The notes: generated from the sequence alone by a model not told the origin. 64,000 nucleotides of DNA from Paenibacillus ferrarius (GCF_002027705.1 NZ_MBTG01000010.1:144759-208758), one strand, 5' to 3'; positions 9,087-18,149 are shown, counted from the first letter of the stretch. Program-made: numbers and translations.

Positions 9087-9854
9087 ATGCTCAAAGAGAA
9101 TAAACTTAAGCAAAAACTAAAAAATGGCATCCCCGTATTCGGTTTGCTGGTCTCTATTCCCTCAGCGCTCGTCGTTGAAATGATCGGCTGTGCCGATTAT
9201 GACTTCATTATCATCGACGATGAGCATGTGCAAGTGAATCCGGAAACACTTGAGCATATGATACGGGCGGCTGAAGCCGTTGACTTGATTGCTCTTGTAC
9301 GCGTGTCCGAGCCTAATGCGAAGGAAATATTGCGAGCGCTTGATGCGGGGGCGTTAGGCATCGTTGTCCCGCAAGTGGAAAGCAGAGAGCAAATGGAGTT
9401 GATCGTACGTTCCTGCAAGTATGCTCCGCTTGGAAACCGCAGTCTCAACAGCGGGCGGGCCGGCATATTCGGGAAGCATGATCTAGCGGCCTATGTCCAA
9501 AGAGCCAATGAGGAAATCATGATCGTCCCCATGATCGAAACGAGAGCGGGCGTGGAGATGGCCCATGACATTTTGTCCGTGCCAGGGGTTGATATGGTAT
9601 TGGAAGGGGCGGCTGATTTATCGCAGTCCTATGGCATCCCTTGGCAAACCCGCCATCCGGTTGTCAAAGAAGCGCTGCGGCAAGTAGCTGCAACTGCGAA
9701 GCAATGTCATGTTCCTTACTGTGCAATCCCGCGAGCGCCGGAAGATTTTGCAGAATGGTCGGAGTTAGGTATTCAAGCATTTGTGCTTGGGGATGAACGA
9801 GGCGTTGCTTTCCGGGCTCTGAAAGCACATCTTCAAGGTTTCGTTCAAAGCTAG
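9087..9854 (+). CDS. sbnG: SbnG-like citrate synthase (HpcH/HpaI aldolase family)
   Basis: A 255-residue TIM-barrel protein of the HpcH/HpaI aldolase family. Marks are the IIIDDEHVQVNPETLEHMIRA region, GIVVPQVES, MIETRAGVEMA and GAADLSQSYGIP. In S. aureus SbnG is an iron-regulated citrate synthase that condenses oxaloacetate and acetyl-CoA, so citrate is available when the TCA cycle is down. I prefer the ATG at 9087, with TAGGTG six bases upstream; a GTG at 9078 overlapping the previous stop is the alternative. Confidence 0.88.
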   Translation: MLKENKLKQKLKNGIPVFGLLVSIPSALVVEMIGCADYDFIIIDDEHVQVNPETLEHMIRAAEAVDLIALVRVSEPNAKEILRALDAGALGIVVPQVESREQMELIVRSCKYAPLGNRSLNSGRAGIFGKHDLAAYVQRANEEIMIVPMIETRAGVEMAHDILSVPGVDMVLEGAADLSQSYGIPWQTRHPVVKEALRQVAATAKQCHVPYCAIPRAPEDFAEWSELGIQAFVLGDERGVAFRALKAHLQGFVQS

Positions 9855-9890
9855 GTGGTCAATTCCCATGAAAGGTGTGAATAAGCGTTC

Positions 9891-11093
9891 ATGATACAAA
9901 GTGTGTTGGATAATAAGGTATTAACAACGATTCAGCAGTGGAAAGAAACGCATGCCCAGCCGATCTCTGCCTTTATCTATGATTTGCAAGGCTTGCAAGA
10001 ACATGCGAGGCGAACCGTTAGCGGACTGCCACAAGGATGCAGCCTGTTTTACGCAATGAAAGCTAATCCAGCCAAAGAAATTTTGGAATGTTTGGAGCCA
10101 ATCGTGTACGGCTTCGAAGCGGCTTCCATTGGGGAAATTAGGAAGATACGCGAGGTGTCGGCAGATAAGCCTGTTATCTTCGGCGGACCCGGCAAGAAGG
10201 ATGCTGAGATTGAAGAAGCTTTGGAGCTTGGCGTTAAGCTGATTCATGCTGAAAGTACACTTGAATTGAGACGTATTTCGCTTATTGCCGCTCGCCTTGG
10301 CGTCCAAGCCTCCGTCTTGATTCGAGTAAATCTCAGAGCATCGTTTCCTGAAGCAACGCTTGTTATGGCGGGACGGCCGACACAGTTTGGAATTGACGAG
10401 GAGCAGGTTGCTGAAGCCATTGAATTAGCCCTGTCGCTGCCGCATGTGCAGTTGGAAGGATTCCACCTGCATTCCATTTCCAATAATCTGGATGCCAGCT
10501 TGCACGTCAGATTAATTTCCGTCTACCTTGAACGTGTTAGGGGCTGGAAGGAGCGCTTCGGACTTCAATTGTCTTATTTAAACGCTGGAGGCGGCTTTGG
10601 GATTTCCTATACAGATATGGAACGCAAATTTGAGTGGGATACCTTTACGTCCGGGCTTCGTACAGTTGTGCAGGAGCAGGGTATAGCTGGCGTTGAGCTG
10701 TTGTTTGAGCCAGGCCGCTATTTGGCGGCGGCCTGCGGCTTCTATGCCACAGAGGTTGTAGATCTGAAATGCAACCATGATAAGCATTATGCGATTTTAC
10801 GCGGGGGCTCACATCATTTTAGATTGCCAGGCGCTTGGCAGCACAGCCATCCTTTCGAGGTTGTGCCTGTGGAGCGATGGGATTATCCGTTCGCAAGGCC
10901 AGAAATTCAGGATAAGGAAATAACTGTAGCGGGTGAGTTGTGTACGCCAAAAGACGTGCTGGCAAGAGACATTCATGTTGCTCGTCTTCGCGTCGGGGAT
11001 ATTGTGCTTTTTCGTCTTGCAGGAGCTTATGGCTGGACGATTTCAGCCCATGATTTCCTGAGCCATGAGCATCCTGAGCATATTTTTCTATAA
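9891..11093 (+). CDS. sbnH: SbnH-like PLP decarboxylase (fold type III)
   Basis: A 400-residue alanine-racemase-fold decarboxylase of the ornithine/diaminopimelate decarboxylase group. The PLP lysine is in FYAMKANPAKE (about residue 57). HLHSISNN, NAGGGFGISY and the phosphate/substrate segment FEPGRYLAA follow, with GELCTPKDVLARD near the end. SbnH decarboxylates the citryl-diaminopropionate intermediate to leave a citryl-diaminoethane arm. AAAGGTG lies about 14 bases before the ATG, slightly far. Its position directly after SbnG matches the S. aureus order. Confidence 0.9.
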   Translation: MIQSVLDNKVLTTIQQWKETHAQPISAFIYDLQGLQEHARRTVSGLPQGCSLFYAMKANPAKEILECLEPIVYGFEAASIGEIRKIREVSADKPVIFGGPGKKDAEIEEALELGVKLIHAESTLELRRISLIAARLGVQASVLIRVNLRASFPEATLVMAGRPTQFGIDEEQVAEAIELALSLPHVQLEGFHLHSISNNLDASLHVRLISVYLERVRGWKERFGLQLSYLNAGGGFGISYTDMERKFEWDTFTSGLRTVVQEQGIAGVELLFEPGRYLAAACGFYATEVVDLKCNHDKHYAILRGGSHHFRLPGAWQHSHPFEVVPVERWDYPFARPEIQDKEITVAGELCTPKDVLARDIHVARLRVGDIVLFRLAGAYGWTISAHDFLSHEHPEHIFL

Positions 11094-11109
11094 AGGGGGG
11101 GACTTCAAA

Positions 11110-13092
11110 ATGGGACGACAAACGGTCCAAGAAGCTTCAGCTCATGGAGCTATTGCAAGCAAATCTCAGGAGCGTATATGCATGGATTTAGTTAATGCGC
11201 TGCTGGCGGAAGGCGTATTAGAAGAGGATGGCAGAGGCGAACTGTTGGAACTGTCAGAGATGACAAGGTTCTCCGCCGGCTTGCATTCATTCTTTGAGGC
11301 TCAGAAACATCCCGGCTTCTATTTCCGTTGGTGGTTGAATCGCGAGTCAGGCCGATTTCTGATTTTCCCTGTGCGTCCAGCTGTGGTTCAGGCATTCTGT
11401 TACTGCTTTGGCGGTGGCATATATGAAGTGAATGAAATGAGCCAAAGATCCGCGAGCGATGGGAAACCGTACAGCAGGGAAATCGGGCCTACCCGGATTG
11501 ATGCCATGAAGCTGTTGGAACTGGTTGCAGAGCAGCGCTGCGCTCCTCATGAGAGGGACGGAGATAACAACGGGGTAGCGCGATTAAAAGAGCTGCTTCG
11601 CCTGTCGCTTGAGCAGACAAGTTGGTCAGACGCTTACGCTGCGCCTATGTGCGATACTTCGTATGCTGCTCACGCAAATGACGCGGCTTGGCGTCTCATT
11701 GCTTTAGAGCGCCAAGCTGCATGGCGGGATCGTCCTTTTCATCCTGTAGCCAAGGCAAAGGGGGGCTGGACACAAGCCGATTATGAGGCCTTCAGCGCAG
11801 AATCTGGGCAACCCATTACACTGGAGTGGTTGGCCGTAAGCAAGGCGTTTATATACAGCGGCAAAGCAAGTGAGGAGGGTGCCTTAGCTGCGCTCACACC
11901 TGCCGATTTGCTGCTTGCACCTGAGGAACGCAAGGCTGTGCATAAAGCGATGGAGCTGAAAGGTCTGTCGCAAGAGCTGTATATTGCGCTGCCTGTGCAT
12001 CCATGGCAGCGAACGGCCATGCTGCCGCAAATGCTGCAAGAAGAGTTGGCATCGGGCATCTGTATTCCCCTTGATGTGCAAACAGGCGTTTACTATGCGA
12101 CTTCATCTGCGCGATCGTTGGCTCCTCGGAACGGGAGCAACCGCCATCTGAAGCTGCCGCTTGGCATCGTTTCACTCGGTGCTGTTCGCTACTTGCCTGC
12201 TGTGCACATGATGAACGGTGAGCGAGGCCAGCGATTGCTGGAGCAGGCGCAAATGCACGATTCAGTGCTGAAAGATCAGCTATTCCTATGCGATGAAAGA
12301 ACATGGTGGGCTTATTTGCCTGCAAGTGGCGACTTTTTTGCTGATCCTCCCCGGCATCTTTCTGCTTTGATAAGGCAATATCCTGCTTCACTTACGGAGA
12401 CGGAGAATATTCGCTTATTGCCGATGTCGGCATTGGCAGCATACCCACGAGAGGACCAAAATACGATACTTGATATCTGGATAAGGGAGCGGAACTTGCC
12501 TCATTCGGCAGCATCTGCGGCCACCCTATTTGGCGAGGTATGCCTCACATTCCTCACGATTTGTCTGCGTCTGTTCCAATGCGGCGTGATGCCGGAAATC
12601 CACGGTCAAAACGTACTCCTGATCCTAAAAGATCAGGTGATTAGCGGCTTGCTTTTACGCGATCATGATTCCGTTCGTTTGCACGTGCCTTGGATGATAA
12701 AAAATGGACTGGAAGATCCGCAATATAAGATGAAGCCAGGTTATCCGAATTCGCTGTATAACGAAACGCCGCAGAAGCTGCTGGTTTATTTGCAGACATT
12801 AGGCATTCAAGTGAACCTCTACGCCATACTTGAAGCCATAGCTGAGCAATTTAAAATGGATGAGAAGCAGCTCTGGTTAATTATGTTGGAAAGTTTGCAG
12901 CAGGCTATTGCTCTTGCTGAGCTGCCGGAAGACGCGAAGGCTGTAGTCATAGCCTCAATGCTTGATCAGCCGAACTGGCCGTGGAAGAACCTGGTCCGAC
13001 CATTGCTTGAACAGGAAGGGCCGGTTTCAGGCAGCATGCCAGCTAGTATGGGAGAAACTGTGAATCCATTCCATCGTTGTAGAGGCATATAA
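11110..13092 (+). CDS. NIS siderophore synthetase, IucA/IucC family (third, divergent)
   Basis: A 660-residue synthetase, longer and more divergent than its two neighbours. The first motif reads DRPFHPVAKAKGGW (about residue 207), with RPFHP in place of GHPxHP and AKAKGG in place of the usual KSR..G. PVHPWQR (about residue 294) and the closing NPFHR are kept, and the C-terminal part has EIHGQNVLL. I place the start at the ATG at 11110 after AAAGGGGGGG; an upstream in-frame codon at 11065 lies inside sbnH. It is the last gene of the operon and completes the three-synthetase set needed for a staphyloferrin-B-type molecule. The altered motif may mean a different carboxylate substrate. Confidence 0.9.
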   Translation: MGRQTVQEASAHGAIASKSQERICMDLVNALLAEGVLEEDGRGELLELSEMTRFSAGLHSFFEAQKHPGFYFRWWLNRESGRFLIFPVRPAVVQAFCYCFGGGIYEVNEMSQRSASDGKPYSREIGPTRIDAMKLLELVAEQRCAPHERDGDNNGVARLKELLRLSLEQTSWSDAYAAPMCDTSYAAHANDAAWRLIALERQAAWRDRPFHPVAKAKGGWTQADYEAFSAESGQPITLEWLAVSKAFIYSGKASEEGALAALTPADLLLAPEERKAVHKAMELKGLSQELYIALPVHPWQRTAMLPQMLQEELASGICIPLDVQTGVYYATSSARSLAPRNGSNRHLKLPLGIVSLGAVRYLPAVHMMNGERGQRLLEQAQMHDSVLKDQLFLCDERTWWAYLPASGDFFADPPRHLSALIRQYPASLTETENIRLLPMSALAAYPREDQNTILDIWIRERNLPHSAASAATLFGEVCLTFLTICLRLFQCGVMPEIHGQNVLLILKDQVISGLLLRDHDSVRLHVPWMIKNGLEDPQYKMKPGYPNSLYNETPQKLLVYLQTLGIQVNLYAILEAIAEQFKMDEKQLWLIMLESLQQAIALAELPEDAKAVVIASMLDQPNWPWKNLVRPLLEQEGPVSGSMPASMGETVNPFHRCRGI

Positions 13093-13128
13093 CTTATTGA
13101 ATTATAATACTAGAATTTCAGGAAGGGA

Positions 13129-13168
13129 GACCGGATATAGCAAAAAGCTATTCTGGTCATTTTTTTTG
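13129..13168 (+). terminator. Terminator of the siderophore operon
   Basis: The arms GACCGGATATAGC (13129-13141) and GCTATTCTGGTC (13147-13158) form an imperfect stem with a short A-rich loop, followed by ATTTTTTTT. It lies 37 bp after the last synthetase gene and separates the operon from the RND gene. Confidence 0.8.
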
Positions 13169-13342
13169 AAAAATAAAATCCTTGAGACCAAGTATGTCCA
13201 TGTTTAGCCGAATTTACGAATAGTGTTCTTCATTCTTAAGAATAAATTCATAATTACCCTTGCTTTTTCTGCAGATTTTTTAGTTAGAATGCAGGAAAGG
13301 AAACATTTGTCAAATCATAATGATTGGCAGAGAGGGGAATTA

Positions 13343-16300
13343 ATGAATAAGTTAACCGATTTCTCAATGAAAAATATAACGGCAATCTTCATTATGATGC
13401 TGCTCTTAATTGCGGGAGGCAGTTATTTTTCCACGACATTAAAGGTGGAAATGATGCCCGATACTTCATCTTCTAGAATTTATATCACTGCTCAGTATAC
13501 AGCTTCGCCAAAGGATATTTTGGAACAAATCACCAAGCCACTTGAGAAAGCCGTGTCTGGTTTAGATGGATTAAAGAATCTTACATCCAGCTCGCAGGAC
13601 AATTACGCGCAAATTGTTGTGGATCTCGAGCAAGGCAAGAAATTAGATGACGCCAAGAAAGATATTGAGAGCCTAGTTGCCAATGTTCGACTACCGCAAG
13701 GTGTTGAGAGGCCAAAGGTACTTACTGCTGGTTTCGCCTCTAGTCCCGTCTATTATATGGCGGTATATGGAGGGAATGGGATGAATCAAAATGAGCTGGA
13801 TAAGGTATATAAAGATACTATCCTGCCTGGTTTTGAATCGATCAAAGGTATTGATCACGTTGATTCGGTTGGTAATCAAGACGCCATGTTGACGATAAAA
13901 TTGGATGCAAGAGCGATCAATAACTATGGGATTAGCCCGATCCAGGTCTCAAACTTAATTCAAGCATCACTTGTATCCAGCCCTGCGGGCTCCGTGGAAG
14001 TTAGTGGGAATTCGCAGATGGTACGTGTTAAAGGTCAACTCAACTCCATTTATAAGTTGGATAATCTCCCAATATCGACACCGAAAGGGGATACTCTGGT
14101 ACTGAAACAAATCGCTAAAATAGAAGCAATCAGTGAGTCTTCCTTCATCGCCAGAGTGGATGGTCAGCCAGCGATAGGAGTACTTTTGTACAAAACAAAA
14201 GCGGCAAATGCCGTTGAATTTGCCAATACAGCAGATAGGATGATGACGGAGTGGGAACAGACACTGCCCGGTGTAAAGTTCCATATTGTGCTTAATGAAG
14301 CTACTTCCATCAAAGAATCTATTCATGGCATGGTTCAAGAAGGCAGTTTAGGTGCGATATTAGCATCACTTATGATATTGCTCTTTTTGCGAAATGTACG
14401 AATGACTTTAATCGTACTCGTCTCGATTCCGCTTTCTATACTTATAACTTTATTGTTCATGAATCCCCTAGGCATATCGCTTAACATTATGACATTAGGG
14501 GGCTTAGCTATTGCGATCGGACGTGTTGTTGATGATAGTATTGTTGTGATTGAGAATATATACAGCCAATTGCAAAAAGCACATGATCGCAATGAATCCG
14601 TCATCAAATTGGCGACTAAGCAGGTTTCTTCAGCCATCACTTCGTCCACAATTACTACAGTCGGAGTTTTCGCGCCAATCGCTTTCGTCAGTGGGGAGAT
14701 TGGGGAAGTATTTCGCCCTTTTGCTCTAACGCTGGCTTGTGCACTGTTATCTTCACTTTTAGTGGCATTGACAGTGATTCCTATGCTGGCAAAGCTCTTA
14801 GTCATGAAAAGCAGCAAAATCCAGCATCATAATGAAATACAAAAAGGCTGGATGTTGAACAGATATAAGAAGGCATTGGTATGGTCGCTGCAAAATAGGA
14901 TTAAGACTCTAGCCATTGCTGCGCTTGTATTCGTTCTATCAATCGTGCTGATCGCACCGCATCTCAGTATAGCTTTTATGCCATCAAGCGAGTCGGATAA
15001 ACAAGTGGTTTATCTAATTCAAATGCCAAGAGAAACCTCGTTCGAGATGATGAATGCCAAGTCAAAGGAAATTGAAGTGATGCTTCGGGATGCCAAAGAT
15101 GTGGAAGGCAACGCTATTTTCAACTATAATGAAGCGCTTGTTGGGTATGATTTTAGCATGGATCGCGCCGCGTATAAGACTACGATGTTTACAGAGGTTA
15201 GCCAAAAGCAAGATGCTAAGACAGCAATGAAACAGTACGAAGGCGAAATCCTTAATCTGCTTCCCAAAGGCTCAACTGTGAACAGTCAACTCATTAGTTT
15301 TGGGGATGGTGGTGGGAGCGGCCCAGACTTCTATTACTTCCTGATAGGTGACGATCAGTTATATCTAGAGCAAGCAGCAAGTATGGTCAAAGAGAAAATG
15401 AAGGAGTTTCCTGAACTAACGGATAAGAAAGACAGTTTGAGCGAGTCGAAGAGCGAGATTGAAATCACGGTTGATGAGAATAAAGCCCAATTGTATGGAT
15501 TTACAACCACAGAAGTGCTGGAAAATGTGCATAACTGGATTAAGGTAGAGAATCTTGGTGATTTGAAATTAGATAATATCACCTATACGACCAAAGTCAT
15601 GTTGGATTCCAAGTTTAAAGATTCAGCCAATCAATTAGGTAATCTATTTATGAGTACACATACCGGGCAAACCGTTCAATTGAAAGACATTGCGAAAGTT
15701 AAACAAATCGATGCAGCGGTTTCCATACGTCGTGAGTCTCAGAAGCAGGTAGTGTTTGTTACGGCGGTAATTGACAGTAAGGATAAAGGAGGTGTCAGTA
15801 AAAAAGTATCAGAGGAACTTGCCAAATTGGAACTGCCGTCCGGTGTTAGCCATGAGTTGAAGGGTGTATCCAAAAATATTGATAACAGTTTCATGCAAAT
15901 GTACGCCGCCATGGCTGCATCGATTTTTATTGTTTATCTTGTCATGGTGCTTGCTTTTGGCAATGGCAGGGCTCCTTTCGCTATTTTATTCTCACTGCCA
16001 CTCGCTGTTATCGGTGGGTTACTAGGGCTAATAGTGACCGGAGAATCGGTTAATGTAACATCTCTCATCGGGTTCTTGATGCTGATTGGCATTGTCGTTA
16101 CTAACGCAATAGTATTGATTGACCGTGTTCAACAGCTTATAGAGCAGGGACACTCCGTTCACGATTCACTTGTTGAAGCAGGCTTAACGAGACTAAGACC
16201 CATTATTATGACTGCAGGAGCAACCATAATAGCCCTAATGCCGCTGGCACTTGGATTATCCAAAGGGACTATTATTTCAAAAGGCTTGGCTGTAGTGGTT

Positions 16301-16429
16301 ATTGGCGGTCTTACGACTTCAACGCTTCTTACACTGGTCATCGTGCCAATTATCTATCAGCTTATCTACTCTTTCAAAGTTAGAGCTTCCGGATCCAAGA
16401 TGAAAAAGCAGTCAAGTTTAAGTCAGTAG
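13343..16429 (+). CDS. RND family efflux pump (AcrB/SwrC-like)
   Basis: A 1028-residue inner-membrane proton/drug antiporter, the usual length for AcrB-type proteins. The N-terminal helix (NITAIFIMMLLLIAGG) is followed by a large porter loop, then a helix bundle with the proton-relay motif RVVDDSIVVIENIY (about residues 393-406). The pattern repeats in the second half (SLPLAVIGGLLGL, TNAIVLIDRVQ). I chose the ATG at 13343 behind AGAGGGG; 40 extra codons upstream show no site. Gram-positive relatives such as SwrC export lipopeptides. Its closeness to the siderophore operon may be chance, because a terminator lies between them. Confidence 0.9.
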   Translation: MNKLTDFSMKNITAIFIMMLLLIAGGSYFSTTLKVEMMPDTSSSRIYITAQYTASPKDILEQITKPLEKAVSGLDGLKNLTSSSQDNYAQIVVDLEQGKKLDDAKKDIESLVANVRLPQGVERPKVLTAGFASSPVYYMAVYGGNGMNQNELDKVYKDTILPGFESIKGIDHVDSVGNQDAMLTIKLDARAINNYGISPIQVSNLIQASLVSSPAGSVEVSGNSQMVRVKGQLNSIYKLDNLPISTPKGDTLVLKQIAKIEAISESSFIARVDGQPAIGVLLYKTKAANAVEFANTADRMMTEWEQTLPGVKFHIVLNEATSIKESIHGMVQEGSLGAILASLMILLFLRNVRMTLIVLVSIPLSILITLLFMNPLGISLNIMTLGGLAIAIGRVVDDSIVVIENIYSQLQKAHDRNESVIKLATKQVSSAITSSTITTVGVFAPIAFVSGEIGEVFRPFALTLACALLSSLLVALTVIPMLAKLLVMKSSKIQHHNEIQKGWMLNRYKKALVWSLQNRIKTLAIAALVFVLSIVLIAPHLSIAFMPSSESDKQVVYLIQMPRETSFEMMNAKSKEIEVMLRDAKDVEGNAIFNYNEALVGYDFSMDRAAYKTTMFTEVSQKQDAKTAMKQYEGEILNLLPKGSTVNSQLISFGDGGGSGPDFYYFLIGDDQLYLEQAASMVKEKMKEFPELTDKKDSLSESKSEIEITVDENKAQLYGFTTTEVLENVHNWIKVENLGDLKLDNITYTTKVMLDSKFKDSANQLGNLFMSTHTGQTVQLKDIAKVKQIDAAVSIRRESQKQVVFVTAVIDSKDKGGVSKKVSEELAKLELPSGVSHELKGVSKNIDNSFMQMYAAMAASIFIVYLVMVLAFGNGRAPFAILFSLPLAVIGGLLGLIVTGESVNVTSLIGFLMLIGIVVTNAIVLIDRVQQLIEQGHSVHDSLVEAGLTRLRPIIMTAGATIIALMPLALGLSKGTIISKGLAVVVIGGLTTSTLLTLVIVPIIYQLIYSFKVRASGSKMKKQSSLSQ

Positions 16430-16493
16430 TTTACATGAGATAGATAAAGAAATCATATTTCGTAGGTTGGTTCATTCGCAAGCTTGAGTACTC

Positions 16494-16835
16494 CTAGCGG
16501 GTTCTCATAGCATCCACGTAATCTTTGGCAGCTTTTAATGAGAGGCCAGTGACATCCCTTAATTCTTTGATGGCCTCTATTTTCTTACCGCTTATCAGCA
16601 GATGATGCAGCCGCTGCTCCAGCTCCGGGGCAAGTTCCAAAGCAAATTGGGGCTTCACGTAGGAAACGGGGGCAGCCGTTGCTTGTTTGGATAAAGGATA
16701 AGCTTCCGGCCGGCCCTCCAGACGTGCAATAGCGTATTTCAGTTCATTCACTCGAGCTTGCAGGCTGATTAGCCGAAGAATAAGAAAGACGGATATCAGT
16801 AATGAAATAATTGCCAAGATTTCTGCTCTTTCCAT
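16494..16835 (-). CDS. Small membrane protein with a ribosomal L7/L12 C-terminal-like domain
   Basis: A 113-residue protein with an N-terminal membrane helix (AEILAIISLLISVFLILRL), a short coiled stretch, and a C-terminal segment KIEAIKELRDVTGLSLKAAK that closely resembles the factor-binding domain of ribosomal protein L7/L12. A strong site (GAGGAGG) precedes the ATG. It is not a ribosomal protein itself: the dimerisation domain is replaced by a membrane anchor. Its function is unknown. It runs against its two neighbours and appears to be a single-gene unit. Confidence 0.75.
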   Translation of the reverse strand: MERAEILAIISLLISVFLILRLISLQARVNELKYAIARLEGRPEAYPLSKQATAAPVSYVKPQFALELAPELEQRLHHLLISGKKIEAIKELRDVTGLSLKAAKDYVDAMRTR

Positions 16836-16921
16836 ACAGGAACCTCCTCTTTTTATTTTATATATTAACCTATATTTACCAAGTTGGGAAATTTAGAACT
16901 TGCCTTGCATAGTAAAATCAC

Positions 16922-16952
16922 TTGACTTGGAGTTAACTCCAAGGAGTAAGCT
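16922..16952 (+). promoter_or_regulatory. MerR-type promoter of the aldo/keto reductase gene
   Basis: A -35 TTGACT (16922-16927) and a -10-like TAAGCT (16947-16952) are 19 bp apart, the long spacer typical of MerR-family activators. The spacer region contains the inverted repeat CTTGGAGTTAACTCCAAG (16926-16943). This resembles AdhR/YhdM-type promoters of Bacillus. No merR gene is linked in the window. Confidence 0.65.
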
Positions 16953-16998
16953 ATATATATGAAGAAACAACACCTATTAGAAAGTGGGGAACTACTAA

Positions 16999-17979
16999 AT
17001 GGAATATGTGAAACTTGGAAATACGGGCTTGGATGTTTCTCGGCTTTGTCTTGGATGTATGAGCTTTGGCGTAGCAGAGCGGTGGGTTCATCCGTGGGTG
17101 CTCGATGAGGAACATAGTCGTCCTATTATTAAAAAAGCGCTGGAGCTTGGTGTCAATTTTTTTGATACGGCGAATGTATATTCAGATGGAACAAGCGAGG
17201 AGATTGTTGGGCGAGCTTTAAAGGACTATGCCAATCGAGATGAAATTGTCCTTGCAACGAAGGTTCATTTCCGCATGCATCAAGGTCCAAACGGAGCAGG
17301 ACTTTCCCGGAAAGCAATAATGAGTGAAGTAGATAAGAGCCTTAAGAGATTGGGAACTGATTATGTTGACCTTTATCAAATCCATCGCTGGGATTACAGT
17401 ACGCCTATTGAAGAAACGCTGGAAGCGTTGCATGATGTTGTGAAGGCTGGGAAGGCAAGATACATAGGTGCTTCTGCGATGTATGCTTGGCAGTTCCTAA
17501 AGGCCTTGCATGTAGCCGAAAAAAATGGGTGGACCAAGTTTGTATCGATGCAAAATCATTTGAACCTCATCTACCGTGAAGAAGAGAGGGAGATGCTGCC
17601 GCTTTGCAAGGAAGAAAAAATCGGTGTGATTCCATACAGTCCACTCGCATCAGGAAGATTGACGCGTGATTGGTCGGAAACAACGCACCGCTCTGAAACC
17701 GACCAAGTGCAGAAATCTAAATATGAGGCAACTGCAAACACAGACCAATTGATCGTAGAGCGGGTTGCAGCTATTGCAGAAAAGCATGGCGTTCCCCGCG
17801 CACAAATCGCTCTGGCCTGGTTGTTGCAGAAAGAACCAGTAACAGCTCCGATTATAGGGGCTACGAAAATATCTAATCTCGAAGATGCAGCCGCCGCTCT
17901 TTCAATTACGTTAACATCTGAAGAAATTGCCTCGCTGGAAGAGCCGTATGTTCCTCATCGCGTCATAGGTGCAGTTTGA
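16999..17979 (+). CDS. Aldo/keto reductase
   Basis: A 326-residue NADPH-dependent TIM-barrel oxidoreductase. The catalytic region is FFDTANVYSDGTSEEIVGRAL (Asp and Tyr about residues 53-58), with the later K in VLATKVHF and H in YQIHRWD. The C-terminal cofactor segment is PIIGATKISNLEDA. The promoter shows a MerR-type operator, so it may answer aldehyde or electrophile stress; the substrate is unknown. It stands alone. Confidence 0.9.
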   Translation: MEYVKLGNTGLDVSRLCLGCMSFGVAERWVHPWVLDEEHSRPIIKKALELGVNFFDTANVYSDGTSEEIVGRALKDYANRDEIVLATKVHFRMHQGPNGAGLSRKAIMSEVDKSLKRLGTDYVDLYQIHRWDYSTPIEETLEALHDVVKAGKARYIGASAMYAWQFLKALHVAEKNGWTKFVSMQNHLNLIYREEEREMLPLCKEEKIGVIPYSPLASGRLTRDWSETTHRSETDQVQKSKYEATANTDQLIVERVAAIAEKHGVPRAQIALAWLLQKEPVTAPIIGATKISNLEDAAAALSITLTSEEIASLEEPYVPHRVIGAV

Positions 17980-18006
17980 TTTGTCAGGTCGTAAGAGAAG
18001 TTTTGT

Positions 18007-18064
18007 GAAGCCGAGTTACGCAATTAATAATAGTGGAACGTGCTTCGCGGCGGCTTCTCTTTTT
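18007..18064 (+). terminator. Possible terminator after the aldo/keto reductase
   Basis: GAAGCCG (18007-18013) pairs with CGGCTTC (18051-18057), followed by a T run (TCTTTTTTT). The loop is long (37 bases), so this is a weak call. Confidence 0.4.
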
Positions 18065-18065
18065 T

Positions 18066-18117
18066 TACATAAAATTTATATGTTTTTGGGTTTGGGGCAG
18101 CGAAGCTTCCCCCTTAA
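18066..18117. repeat. Diverged copy of the 58-bp hairpin repeat
   Basis: This stretch matches the repeat unit found three times at 42332-42505: an AT-rich inverted segment (ATAAAATTTAT), then GGGTTTGGGG, then a GC stem with a GAA loop. The stem here is GGGGCAGC-GAA-GCTTCCCC against GGGGTGAGC-GAA-GCTTACCCC at the other site. The sequence has changed but most pairing is kept. It is non-coding. Confidence 0.7.
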
Positions 18118-18119
18118 GG

Positions 18120-18149
18120 ACCGTCAGGAAGTTTGCCCTGACGGTTTTG
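18120..18149 (+). terminator. Rho-independent terminator
   Basis: ACCGTCAGG (18120-18128) and CCTGACGGT (18137-18145) form a perfect 9-bp stem followed by TTT. It lies downstream of the aldo/keto reductase and of the 58-bp repeat copy. Confidence 0.7.

Noticed and set aside
11894..12391. 165-residue - strand frame inside the third synthetase
   Set aside because: It overlaps a well-supported gene, has no start site and reads as low-complexity Ala/Gln.
13313..13325. AATCATAATGATT before the RND gene as a second Fur box
   Set aside because: It is a clean 6-1-6 inverted repeat but does not match the GATAAT-n-ATTATC core. It may be an operator for something else, or chance.
13223..13342. 40-residue N-terminal extension of the RND pump
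   Set aside because: The strong AGAGGGG site and the family's usual length place the start at 13343.
13343..16429. RND pump as part of the siderophore operon
   Set aside because: A terminator at 13129-13168 and a 250-bp gap separate them. A role in siderophore export cannot be excluded but is not supported.
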